Source: Lachnospiraceae bacterium JC7 (GTDB taxonomy: Bacteria > Bacillota > Clostridia > Lachnospirales > Lachnospiraceae). From it: DNA of 64,000 nucleotides. Positions 17,445-25,578 of this stretch are shown here, piece after piece. Location: contig ALYD01000004.1 in assembly GCA_000513555.1 (NCBI GenBank), positions 101,066 through 165,065 of the forward strand. The letters run 5' to 3'. Each line of letters opens with the position of its first letter. Position 1 is the stretch's first letter. A program made the position numbers and the translations under genes. The notes under the pieces were generated by a model that did not search any database, was not told where the DNA came from, and worked only from the letters and a program-made list of their open reading frames with translations.

Positions 17445-18125
17445 ATGAAGATAAAAAACAGCGTTATTCTTCTTTTTTGTTTGATATGTTGTGTACTTAG
17501 TCTTTCAGCATGCAGAGAAAAAGAAAAAGAGTACCCTACAGTGAAGGCCAAGCTTGATGATAAAATGCAGGAGCTTCTGAAGGATCCGGCAGTTATGAGA
17601 ATAGATGATGCCGCCGGTGCCTCGTACATCTACTACGATGAAGGTATCTGTGTTATCTATCAGCCCAATCATAACAACAAAGTCATCACAGTAACCTATC
17701 TGCAGGACGGTAACTGGTCTACATATTGTTTCATCAAGAACGTAAAAGTCGATAAGTATAAACAGTATCCGCCTAAGACCAATCTGGATGGAAAGATCAT
17801 ATATGACACCTATATAAAGCCTTTCCTTGAAGCAAAAGAGATCTCTTCGGATGATAAGGAACAGACCATGGTCCTGTCCATAGAATTCGGTAATCTTCTG
17901 GAAAACTGGACTACCACTCTCAAGTGGAAGAGCTTCATAGAATTCAGACGTGATACATCTCCCACAGATGTTCACCTTTACTACATAGGATATAAAGACT
18001 ATAAGAACATCATTGAAGCTATACTTTCAGAGTTAAAGGAAGCGAATTCCCAGCTCGGAGAGAAATATGAGAAGGCAGTAGACAAGATCCTGAACAGCGG
18101 TATAGAGTGGAAGATGACGGCCTGA
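17445..18125 (+). CDS. Lipoprotein of unknown function
   Basis: 226 aa. SD AAAGGGG precedes ATG. A signal sequence ends in the lipobox LSAC, followed by charged residues (REKEKEY), so it should be anchored to the outer face of the membrane. The mature part (about 200 aa) alternates beta strands (GICVIYQP, NKVITVTYLQDGNWSTY) with a C-terminal amphipathic helix (KNIIEAILSELKEANSQL). I recognise no family. It is a single gene, divergent from the helicase gene and convergent with the FliD-like gene. Confidence 0.8.
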   Translation: MKIKNSVILLFCLICCVLSLSACREKEKEYPTVKAKLDDKMQELLKDPAVMRIDDAAGASYIYYDEGICVIYQPNHNNKVITVTYLQDGNWSTYCFIKNVKVDKYKQYPPKTNLDGKIIYDTYIKPFLEAKEISSDDKEQTMVLSIEFGNLLENWTTTLKWKSFIEFRRDTSPTDVHLYYIGYKDYKNIIEAILSELKEANSQLGEKYEKAVDKILNSGIEWKMTA

Positions 18126-18183
18126 TCAGGAAGTTTAAAACGGAATCGATAAAGGAAAACGATATAAGAATACAGGGTTTAGA

Positions 18184-18220
18184 GGCACGTCTGCGGCATT
18201 AGATAAAACAGCGGACGTGC
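18184..18220. repeat. Imperfect inverted repeat between convergent genes
   Basis: GCACGTCTGC pairs with GCGGACGTGC (one internal mismatch) across about 16 nt. It is just upstream of the main terminator and has no T-tract; probably an accessory 3' hairpin. Confidence 0.5.
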
Positions 18221-18232
18221 ATCATAAAATAC

Positions 18233-18261
18233 GAAGGGGAAGGCTTGAAGCCTTCCCCTTC
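18233..18261. terminator. Bidirectional terminator hairpin
   Basis: Perfect 12-bp stem GAAGGGGAAGGC / GCCTTCCCCTTC with loop TTGAA, between the lipoprotein (+) and FliD-like (-) genes. T-tracts are poor on both sides. Confidence 0.75.
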
Positions 18262-18289
18262 ACTAGTTGTGTCGTGCACTCGGATGAAA

Positions 18290-19324
18290 TCATCCAAGGA
18301 GATTCAACAATGAACCCACTGAGTAAAAATTGGTGTAGCTGTATGGCATACTCTTTGAGAAGTCATACATCAGATTGAAATAGTTCTTTCCGAGATCATC
18401 CTCTGCGAACAGAGAAGATAATCCTGACATGCCATATGATCCTGAGGAAACAGCAGTTGTTGTTCCCACTATGGAAGATACAGATTCTGACAATGTGGTT
18501 CTCGCTCTCTCACCAAGGGTCGTTGCGATACCATACTGACCGCCGATCAGTTCACGGGTGGTATCATAATCCTTTTCGAGAGCAGATCTCAGTCTCGCCT
18601 CATCCAGTTTGAGATCGCCGTTCTTATCGTAGGATAAGCCGACCATACTGAGTACTGTTCCGTTTGCGATATTCCCGGACATACGTGAGAGTTGCTTCTG
18701 TACTCCGGATCCCAGATCCTTTCCTGCCGCAAGGGTCTCCATGGTGTTGTTGTATGCTTTCACCATGTCTTTCATCGCTGATACAATGTTGTCTTCATCA
18801 ACACCGGTGTAAATGTTTGTGGTTCCTGTACCCTTCAGCGTCATGGTGGCATCGGCATTGCCGAGCTTTATGGTGTTGGACGCGGAAGTATACTGTGTGG
18901 TTCTGCCGTTCTCTGTTATGGAATAACGTGCAGGATCTTTTTCTGTTGCGAGATTCTGTACATTGACTGTGAAGTTGGAGGACTTCCTGAGTGAATGTGT
19001 ATCGATCTCTGCAACCTCCTCATCGGAGGATCCTAAAGTATACTGTGAAAAAACATTGCCTGACTTGAAGAAATTCAGTTTGTCAGCTGCTTTTTCCGTA
19101 CTCTTTACATCAGTCTGATATGCACTGAGAAAGGCTTGTGTTCTGTCAACACCGGAGGACGAAGCAGATGCTGCTGTAGTGCCTAAGAATGATGAAATCC
19201 TAGATGTACTGCCGTAGGCACCGGTCTTGTTGATGCCGTACTGATAACGCATCAGCTGATACATATTGGATATACTTGAACTGTATAGATCATATGAACT
19301 TATACCGCCGATTGCACTAATCAT
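18290..19324 (-). CDS. FliD/hook-associated-protein-like secreted protein
   Basis: 344 aa, SD AAGGAGG. It begins MISAIGGISSYDLYSSSISNMY with no Sec signal. The middle contains FTVNVQNLATEK, which resembles the N-terminal signature of flagellar cap protein FliD (also seen in hook-associated proteins). The C-terminal half resembles FliD_C (LKLDEARLRSALEKDYDTTRELIGG, followed by a small linker-rich tail). It is much shorter than typical FliD (450-700 aa). No flagellar genes surround it. It may be a FliD-derived protein exported by the flagellar apparatus or a divergent relic. Ser/Thr/Ala-rich composition fits an extracellular protein. Confidence 0.6.
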   Translation of the reverse strand: MISAIGGISSYDLYSSSISNMYQLMRYQYGINKTGAYGSTSRISSFLGTTAASASSSGVDRTQAFLSAYQTDVKSTEKAADKLNFFKSGNVFSQYTLGSSDEEVAEIDTHSLRKSSNFTVNVQNLATEKDPARYSITENGRTTQYTSASNTIKLGNADATMTLKGTGTTNIYTGVDEDNIVSAMKDMVKAYNNTMETLAAGKDLGSGVQKQLSRMSGNIANGTVLSMVGLSYDKNGDLKLDEARLRSALEKDYDTTRELIGGQYGIATTLGERARTTLSESVSSIVGTTTAVSSGSYGMSGLSSLFAEDDLGKNYFNLMYDFSKSMPYSYTNFYSVGSLLNLLG

Positions 19325-19530
19325 ATTCTGCCTCCTTTCCCTGGATTCGTCAGTATATATCCTTATACACTGCAGGTGGTTTAAATTACAAACACGTTAG
19401 TCTAATATAGACCTTCCTATAATTATGGTACCACAAAACATTTGAAAATACCCTGTGAAAAATACTTTTATTTCTGGGCTTATGGCCTGATTTTCCTTGA
19501 ATTTAAAAGAAATATTTTACATCAAAAAAA

Positions 19531-19565
19531 CCATCGCCCAACTCACTGACTGAATAGGGCGATGG
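19531..19565 (-). terminator. Terminator of malic enzyme operon
   Basis: CCATCGCCC (19531-19539) pairs with GGGCGATGG (19557-19565), followed by a T7 run on the - strand. Confidence 0.9.
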
Positions 19566-19613
19566 TATATCATCTGTCGGACACGATCCGGAAACAGACT
19601 TATGACACTTTTA

Positions 19614-20786
19614 TCAGATTCTGGCTACTCCCGACTTTCTTGCAGCCTCTGCTGTTGCCTTTGCAACCGCATCCTTTACTCTCGGGTCAAATGCCTTCGG
19701 AAGGATATAGTCGGCATTTAACTCCTCATCGGAAACGAGACCTGCGATAGCCTTTGCTGCTGCGATCTTCATTTCATCGTTGATGTCAGATGCGCGAACA
19801 TCAAGTGCTCCACGGAAGATACCGGGGAAACAGAGAACGTTGTTGATCTGGTTAGGGAAATCTGAACGTCCTGTTGAAACTACTGCCGCACCTGCTTCCT
19901 TTGCCTCATCAGGGAATATCTCCGGAGTCGGGTTTGCACATGCAAATATGATAGGATCCTTAGCCATGGTGCGAACCATATCCTTGGTAAGTGTACCCGG
20001 AGCGGAAACACCGATGAAACAGTCAGCTCCCTTTATAACTTCTGCCAGAGTTCCCTTCTCGTGGTTGAAGTTTGTGATCTTTGCCATCTCTTCCTTGATA
20101 GGGTTGAGACCGTCTCTTCCCTCGTAGATGGCTCCCTGTCTGTCTGTCATGATGACATTCTTGAGTCCCATGGCCATGAGAAGCTTGATGATGGCGATTC
20201 CTGCTGCACCTGCACCGGAAGTAACGATCTTTATATCCTCGATCTTCTTTCCTACTACCTTGAGGGCGTTCATAAGACCTGCAAGTGTTATAACAGCTGT
20301 TCCGTGCTGATCATCATGGAAAATAGGAATATCGGAAACTTCCTTGAGTTTCTTCTCTATTTCAAAGCATCTTGGAGCAGAGATATCCTCGAGATTGATA
20401 CCTCCGAAAGATCCAAGCAAAAGCTGTATGGTATGTACGATCTCATCAGGATCCTTGGAACGTACACAGAGAGGGATGGCATCAACATCACCGAAAGCCT
20501 TGAAAAGGACACACTTTCCTTCCATAACAGGCATACCGGCTTCAGGTCCGATGTCACCGAGACCAAGAACTGCAGTACCGTCTGTAACAACAGCTACAGT
20601 GTTCCATCTTCTTGTAAGATCATATGACTTGTTCACATCCTTTTGAATCTCAAGACATGGTGCAGCAACACCCGGTGTATAGGCTATGGAGAGTGCTTCT
20701 GATGAATCAACAGCAGCTCTTGAATTAACCTCTATCTTACCCTTCCACTCGTAGTGCTTCTCCAATGATACTTTTGCATAATCCAT
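19614..20786 (-). CDS. NAD(P)-dependent malic enzyme
   Basis: 390 aa, SD AAAGGAG. Converts malate to pyruvate and CO2 with NAD(P)+ reduction. Family motifs: AYTPGVAAPCLEI near the N-terminus, TDGTAVLGLGDIGPEAGMPVMEGK, the metal-binding DDQHGTAVITLAGL, and the Rossmann loop TSGAGAAGIAI. The length is that of the short bacterial type (no PTA domain). It is the last gene of a unit with the 2-HCT carrier and a small membrane protein. A divergent two-component pair lies next to the carrier, so the locus looks like malate uptake and oxidation. Confidence 0.95.
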   Translation of the reverse strand: MDYAKVSLEKHYEWKGKIEVNSRAAVDSSEALSIAYTPGVAAPCLEIQKDVNKSYDLTRRWNTVAVVTDGTAVLGLGDIGPEAGMPVMEGKCVLFKAFGDVDAIPLCVRSKDPDEIVHTIQLLLGSFGGINLEDISAPRCFEIEKKLKEVSDIPIFHDDQHGTAVITLAGLMNALKVVGKKIEDIKIVTSGAGAAGIAIIKLLMAMGLKNVIMTDRQGAIYEGRDGLNPIKEEMAKITNFNHEKGTLAEVIKGADCFIGVSAPGTLTKDMVRTMAKDPIIFACANPTPEIFPDEAKEAGAAVVSTGRSDFPNQINNVLCFPGIFRGALDVRASDINDEMKIAAAKAIAGLVSDEELNADYILPKAFDPRVKDAVAKATAEAARKSGVARI

Positions 20787-20799
20787 ATATTTTTCTCCT

Positions 20800-21378
20800 T
20801 TATCTTTGATTTAAATAGTCTGCATTGATTACAGACCATGCTTTCTCAACTATTTCAGGGATCAAATCATACATTACCATAAAATCTCCTTTTTTCATAT
20901 TAACAGTTTCTTTATCTACCGGAATATAGGATATGTCCGAGTCAATGGACTTTTTCGGAGCTGTGGCAAGAAGTTCAAGCCAGGCAGCCCTTTTCAGTCT
21001 TTCTTCAGAAGAAAGCGCCATCAGTTCTTTTCTGGTACGAAACCATTCGCTTACAGTTCCGTATTCTATGAGAACACCGCCGAGTATAAAAAACAGCCCT
21101 GTAAATCCTATAAGTCCTTCACTTTCCATATTAAGTAGTATGAGGCAGCCCAATACTATGATTACAATGCTGAATATGCAGTGTTTTTTTCTTTCGCCTG
21201 AAAAATCCAGTGTATCCTTCAATTTCCTTTCAGCACAGCTCCGGCATATTCCGTAATCCTGAAATTTCCCGAGAGCCTGTACCCTGTTATCCCCCTTCAG
21301 GGATCTCACATGAAGGGTCTGGATTTCCAGCACTCTGTACCTGTAGTCTGCCTCTTTTTGACAATTACTGCAATTCAT
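20800..21378 (-). CDS. Zinc-ribbon two-helix membrane protein within the malate operon
   Basis: 192 aa, unrecognised. An N-terminal CxxC (MNCSNCQKEADY) pairs with a second CxxC (YGICRSCAERKL) to form a zinc ribbon. Two membrane helices follow (FSIVIIVLGCLILLNM and IGFTGLFFILGGVLIEYG), then a charged cytoplasmic tail. It starts 7 bp after the carrier stop codon with no SD at normal distance (GGAGG is 17 nt upstream, inside the carrier gene), so it is probably translated by coupling. The malic enzyme gene begins 13 bp later. Its conserved position suggests an accessory role for the carrier, but this is inference. Confidence 0.78.
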   Translation of the reverse strand: MNCSNCQKEADYRYRVLEIQTLHVRSLKGDNRVQALGKFQDYGICRSCAERKLKDTLDFSGERKKHCIFSIVIIVLGCLILLNMESEGLIGFTGLFFILGGVLIEYGTVSEWFRTRKELMALSSEERLKRAAWLELLATAPKKSIDSDISYIPVDKETVNMKKGDFMVMYDLIPEIVEKAWSVINADYLNQR

Positions 21379-21385
21379 ATATGCT

Positions 21386-22768
21386 TTACAACATTCCTCC
21401 GAGAATTGATAACAAAAGTGATCCGATTATGAGGATAATGGAACCACCGATTCTTGATGAGATCTGCGAGAACGGCATGAGCTCCATTCTGTCTGCTGCT
21501 GAAAGAACGGCAACGTCTCCTGTTCCGCCCATGTTAGCCATACAAAGACCTGCAGTTATACCGGCCTCCAGCGGATAGAATCCAACCAGTTTTCCTACAA
21601 ATGCAGCACCTATAAATGCACCTATACATGTAAGGAGGCAAAGCACGAGATATGTAAGTGAGAAGCTTGCGATAACTGTACCGAGCTCCAGATAGCAGAT
21701 ACCTATACCTACGAGAAGTGTGGTTGTAAGATTCTTCATGATAAACTGGAACCACTGGAAGCAGTCGATCTCGATGTCTTCAGGAATGATATCGAGAACC
21801 TTGCAGACTGCTACGGAAATGATCATCCATGCATATGCGTGGATACTTACTGAAGGAACCAGCATAGTCCAGAATTTGGAAACTATATAGCCCCATGCGA
21901 AGAATGAACATGATACGAAAAGTCCCTTTCCGAGATTTGTAACATTTACATGATCTCTCTTCTTCTGCATCTCGGGACTTATCTCGTACTCTGCGGCATT
22001 GGCCTGACCTGTTCTCATAAGTGCGCCCTTACCGTTTAAGTTTCCGCTGAGAACCTTTGAAAAAACACCTGCCATAACGATGGAGATCGCATTACCGATG
22101 GCAACCGCCGGTGTCATGGTGGATATGGCTTCATCAGCCGTCATGGTTCCCGATGATTCAAAGATCTTTGAAAGTGGAACTGCGCCGGCTCCCATTCCAC
22201 CGCCCATGATAGGAAGTGCGATAAGGAGAACTGACTTGATAACGCCAAAGCCCATCACAGCACCTGCAACACCTGCAAGCAGGAATGAAAGAACGATAGC
22301 TCCGAAGATAGCCGGGAAATATCTCGCTGCTGCCTTTGCAAGAAGCTTTCTGTTCATGCCGAGGATGGAACCGCAGATAAGAGCTGCGATATAGAAATCC
22401 AGGAACGCACCTGTCGGCTTGAAGAATGTGGTGATATTTCCTATGAGATCCAGCTTTATACCCATGGCATAAACTTTATTCTCAGCGTCCAGAAGTTTGG
22501 GAAGAAGATTGAAATAATTGAGTGCCGCCGATCCGAAGATAACAACGATAGCTCCGCCGCCGAGATAATCCTTGATTATCGGTGTCCTGTTTCCTATCTC
22601 ATTCAGTATGGTTCCGATGACTATCATAAATGCAAAACATCCTGCCATACCCTGCGGTAAAACACCAAGATAAGTAGCTGCAAGGACTATCGCTGAAAAA
22701 ACAGCGAAGACAGTCCATGGCAGCTCAAACAATTTTAAACCTTTGTAGCCTTCTGTACTCTTTGCCAT
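21386..22768 (-). CDS. 2-hydroxycarboxylate transporter (2-HCT family; malate/citrate type)
   Basis: 460 aa polytopic protein of the CitS/CimH/MaeN family. It has the two reentrant-loop signatures GGGMGAGAVPLSKIF and CMANMGGTGDVAVLSAADRM, a conserved C-terminal Arg (QISSRIGGSI) and about eleven membrane helices. It should carry malate, citrate or another 2-hydroxyacid with Na+ or H+. Genetic coupling to malic enzyme favours malate. The divergent CitA/DcuS-type kinase and its regulator are the probable controllers. SD GGAGG-like (AAGGAGGG). Confidence 0.93.
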   Translation of the reverse strand: MAKSTEGYKGLKLFELPWTVFAVFSAIVLAATYLGVLPQGMAGCFAFMIVIGTILNEIGNRTPIIKDYLGGGAIVVIFGSAALNYFNLLPKLLDAENKVYAMGIKLDLIGNITTFFKPTGAFLDFYIAALICGSILGMNRKLLAKAAARYFPAIFGAIVLSFLLAGVAGAVMGFGVIKSVLLIALPIMGGGMGAGAVPLSKIFESSGTMTADEAISTMTPAVAIGNAISIVMAGVFSKVLSGNLNGKGALMRTGQANAAEYEISPEMQKKRDHVNVTNLGKGLFVSCSFFAWGYIVSKFWTMLVPSVSIHAYAWMIISVAVCKVLDIIPEDIEIDCFQWFQFIMKNLTTTLLVGIGICYLELGTVIASFSLTYLVLCLLTCIGAFIGAAFVGKLVGFYPLEAGITAGLCMANMGGTGDVAVLSAADRMELMPFSQISSRIGGSIILIIGSLLLSILGGML

Positions 22769-22800
22769 AAAACCCTCCTTAAATTAACAACGGTTTCTCA

Positions 22801-22879
22801 AGTGAGATGTTACGGCAGTTACTTGTTTTCCAAAGATATTTCAGATCTGATCTGCCATTCACGACTCAGACATCTCACT
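22801..22879. promoter_or_regulatory. Separated inverted repeat in the malate divergent promoter
   Basis: AGTGAGATGT (22801-22810) and ACATCTCACT (22870-22879) are a perfect 10-bp inverted repeat 59 nt apart, between the carrier and kinase starts. It could be paired half-sites for the response regulator or a long-range stem in the carrier leader. Confidence 0.4.
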
Positions 22880-22984
22880 ATATGTTGCATTTCTGTATTT
22901 GAATATATACAATTTTAGAAACGGTTTTAAGCTTTTGAAACTTAAAAAAATAGTTATTTTTTTATCATTCAGGAGGCCGAATTT

Positions 22985-24631
22985 TTGAAGAATCCATTTC
23001 AAAGGGTCACAGGTCTGTCCCAGATACTCATTAACACATTTATCATAACCGCTGTAAGTACTCTGATACTTACAACTGCACTTTTGTACACCACCATCCG
23101 TATCTCCGCGGCACGGCTGGAAAATACCATAGAGGAGATACTTGTTTCCAATGCTGATATTCTGGCATCCTCCGACAGTGTGAAAAATGCGCTTATCAAT
23201 AAAAACTGTGATGCTTCACTGATGCATTTTCTGGATTCCATCGTTATTACAAGTGATACCATCGATATCATATCCATAGCTGACACAAACTCGATACGTG
23301 TATATCACATAAGGCATAACCTCATCGGACAATCCTTCGTAGGCGGTGATCAGACGGAAGCCTTGAATGGAAAATCCTATCTAAGCTTTGCTACAGGTAC
23401 AGAAGGGCCTCAAAAAAGAGCCTTTCACCCTGTATATGACGATTCGGAAAACGTCATCGGTTTCGTTATGGTATCCACCAGGATGTCCCAGGTACAGGAA
23501 CTAAAATACAAACTGCTTATGCAGTACAGGTGGCTTTTCATAGCAGCTCTGGCCACCAGCATTCTCATCCCCGAGGTCATTTATAAAATGCTCAGTAACG
23601 TTCTTCTGGGAAACCGTCCTGAGCGTCTGGTATACTTATATCAGGCACAGCTCGGACTTCTGAATACTCTGGAGGAAGGCATACTTTCCATAGACAAAAA
23701 CGGAGTCATCAAGCTTTCCAATGCTGCTGCCGAACGTATCCTGCTTGCCCAGAAGGAAGAACTCGAGCAGCACAACATCTCTTCTTTCCTGACGACCGAC
23801 GACGGAAGAAGCGTTCTGGACATAAAGAAGAATACCAAAAACCTGGCATCCTCAAGACCTAATGTTCTCATGCACATAAACCCTCTTTACGAAGGAAAAA
23901 AGCAGACCGGACTCACACTCATACTTATAGATAAAACAGAAGCACAACGTCAGGCCGAACAGCTTACGGGTTCCATGCATATGATCTCGGCATTGCGTGC
24001 CAACAGACATGACTTTATGAACAAGCTTCAGGTCATATACGGTCTCATCCAGATGGGAACTCCCGAGAAGGCCGCGGCATATATAAACGAAGTTTCCGAG
24101 ATACAGCATAATGTCGAAGACCCGATCCTTCATAAGATCAGAAATGTCAATCTGGCAGCTCTTATACTCGGAAAGCTTCAGAATATGCTGGAAACAGATA
24201 TAGATATGAATATATCTTCGGAAAGTGATATTCCGAGACACAGTGCTTTTCTTTCCAGCAGGGAGCTCGTTACTATCGTGGGAAATCTTCTGGAAAATGC
24301 CATAGAAGCCATAAATATGAAGCAGGGAAATGATGCCAGAACCATCGATCTTCAGATCACGGAGACCGATGAATATCTCATTATTTCTGTATCCGATACC
24401 GGAATAGGAATAAAAGAAGCAGACCTTGAAAAGATCTTTTCTTACGGATACAGTACGAAGTCTGATAACGGACGGGGAAACGGGCTTTATATAACAAGGG
24501 AGATCGTCACGAGACACTATGGAAATATAGATGTAGAATCAGAACCGGGAGAAGGTACGACCTTTGAGCTTTTCTTCACTGAGGTAAGGACCGGATTCAG
24601 AAATGAATTCAGGGAATATGTTCCAGAATGA
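22985..24631 (+). CDS. CitA/DcuS-type sensor histidine kinase
   Basis: 548 aa from a TTG start (AGGAGG 8 nt upstream). Topology: TM1 about 15-37, an extracytoplasmic sensor of the single-Cache/PASC type (about 38-175), TM2 about 178-200, a cytoplasmic PAS domain (about 210-320, EEGILSIDKNGVIKLSNAAAERIL). A SpoOB-like phosphoacceptor helix carries the H-box LRANRHDFMNKLQVI, and the HATPase domain has ENAIEA (N box), DTGIGI (G1) and GRGNGLYI (G2). CitA, DcuS and MalK kinases sense citrate or C4-dicarboxylates outside the cell. Position opposite a 2-HCT carrier and malic enzyme makes malate the likely signal. Confidence 0.93.
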   Translation: MKNPFQRVTGLSQILINTFIITAVSTLILTTALLYTTIRISAARLENTIEEILVSNADILASSDSVKNALINKNCDASLMHFLDSIVITSDTIDIISIADTNSIRVYHIRHNLIGQSFVGGDQTEALNGKSYLSFATGTEGPQKRAFHPVYDDSENVIGFVMVSTRMSQVQELKYKLLMQYRWLFIAALATSILIPEVIYKMLSNVLLGNRPERLVYLYQAQLGLLNTLEEGILSIDKNGVIKLSNAAAERILLAQKEELEQHNISSFLTTDDGRSVLDIKKNTKNLASSRPNVLMHINPLYEGKKQTGLTLILIDKTEAQRQAEQLTGSMHMISALRANRHDFMNKLQVIYGLIQMGTPEKAAAYINEVSEIQHNVEDPILHKIRNVNLAALILGKLQNMLETDIDMNISSESDIPRHSAFLSSRELVTIVGNLLENAIEAINMKQGNDARTIDLQITETDEYLIISVSDTGIGIKEADLEKIFSYGYSTKSDNGRGNGLYITREIVTRHYGNIDVESEPGEGTTFELFFTEVRTGFRNEFREYVPE

Positions 24632-24730
24632 TCAGGAACACAGATCCTATAAACCTGGCAGGAAATACAGCAGGCTGACTATTTAATTACAGTAATCAAG
24701 GCATCTAAAGTCACATAAAAGAGGAAAAAT

Positions 24731-25411
24731 ATGTATAAAGCTATAATAGTTGAGGACAATGCTCCTGTAGCGGAGATCAACCGGGAATATCTTATAAAAT
24801 GCGGTGATTTCGAGATCGCCGCCGTTTTTAAGGACGGCGCAGAAGCTCTGGAATATCTGAAAAACAACACTGTGGATCTTGCCATACTTGATGTATATAT
24901 GCCGAAGATGGATGGCATGCATCTTCTGCATAAGCTTCGTGCTGTTCATAATCCTGTTTCTGTCATCATGATCACAGCAGCCAATGACTTAAGAGTCATA
25001 GAAAACACTCTGAATTCCGGAATCATTGATTACATCATAAAGCCATTCTCCTTCGATCGTTTTGCTTCTGCCATAGATAAGTTCAAAAAAAGAGCCGGAT
25101 TTATAAAAGAGAATAAAGCCGAACGTATCACTCAGACAAAGCTTGATAAGCTTCTCGAAATACAGACTGAGTCTTCTGAGAATAAGCCCTTAGATAAGGG
25201 GCTCAATAAAAAAACTCTTGATACCGTCTTTACATGGCTGAAGGAACATCCTGCTGAGCCTGTTACCTGTGAGATCCTGTCAGGACAGTTAAAGCTTTCA
25301 AAGGTCACCATACGAAGATATCTAAATTACCTGATCGAAGATGGAAAACTGCAAAGTTCAGTTGATTACGAAACCGGCGGACGTCCATCCATCATTTATC
25401 AGTTGAAATGA
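24731..25411 (+). CDS. CitB/DcuR/MalR-type response regulator
   Basis: 226 aa. The receiver domain (1-120) has the acidic pair ED at 8-9, phosphoacceptor Asp54 (AILDVYMPKMDG), a conserved Thr in MITAA and Lys in YIIKPF. The C-terminal part (about 165-226) is a winged helix (LSKVTIRRYLNYLIEDGKL, then GGRPSIIYQL) typical of CitB-family regulators. It lies 99 bp after the kinase gene on the same strand. It should bind the divergent promoter region and drive carrier and malic enzyme expression. Confidence 0.93.
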   Translation: MYKAIIVEDNAPVAEINREYLIKCGDFEIAAVFKDGAEALEYLKNNTVDLAILDVYMPKMDGMHLLHKLRAVHNPVSVIMITAANDLRVIENTLNSGIIDYIIKPFSFDRFASAIDKFKKRAGFIKENKAERITQTKLDKLLEIQTESSENKPLDKGLNKKTLDTVFTWLKEHPAEPVTCEILSGQLKLSKVTIRRYLNYLIEDGKLQSSVDYETGGRPSIIYQLK

Positions 25412-25480
25412 GTCCATATACTGCCGAGCAGGATCCCTCAAAGCATTTTTTATATTGTCAAAAACCTTGTATAGAAGAAA

Positions 25481-25512
25481 GAAGCATGCGCCGAAAGATG
25501 CATGCTTCTTTT
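25481..25512 (+). terminator. Terminator of response regulator operon
   Basis: GAAGCATGC (25481-25489) pairs with GCATGCTTC (25500-25508), followed by TTTTAG; flanking AAA/TTT extends the stem. Confidence 0.88.
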
Positions 25513-25578
25513 AGTTGTTTATTGTTTTTTTCTTTGACCTCTGAGGAATACCCTTCACAGGCGATAAAAAAGATTTTA

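Noticed and set aside
20061..20627. 188-codon frame antisense to malic enzyme
   Set aside because: Overlaps all the malic enzyme motifs; its composition is that of a complement-strand shadow.
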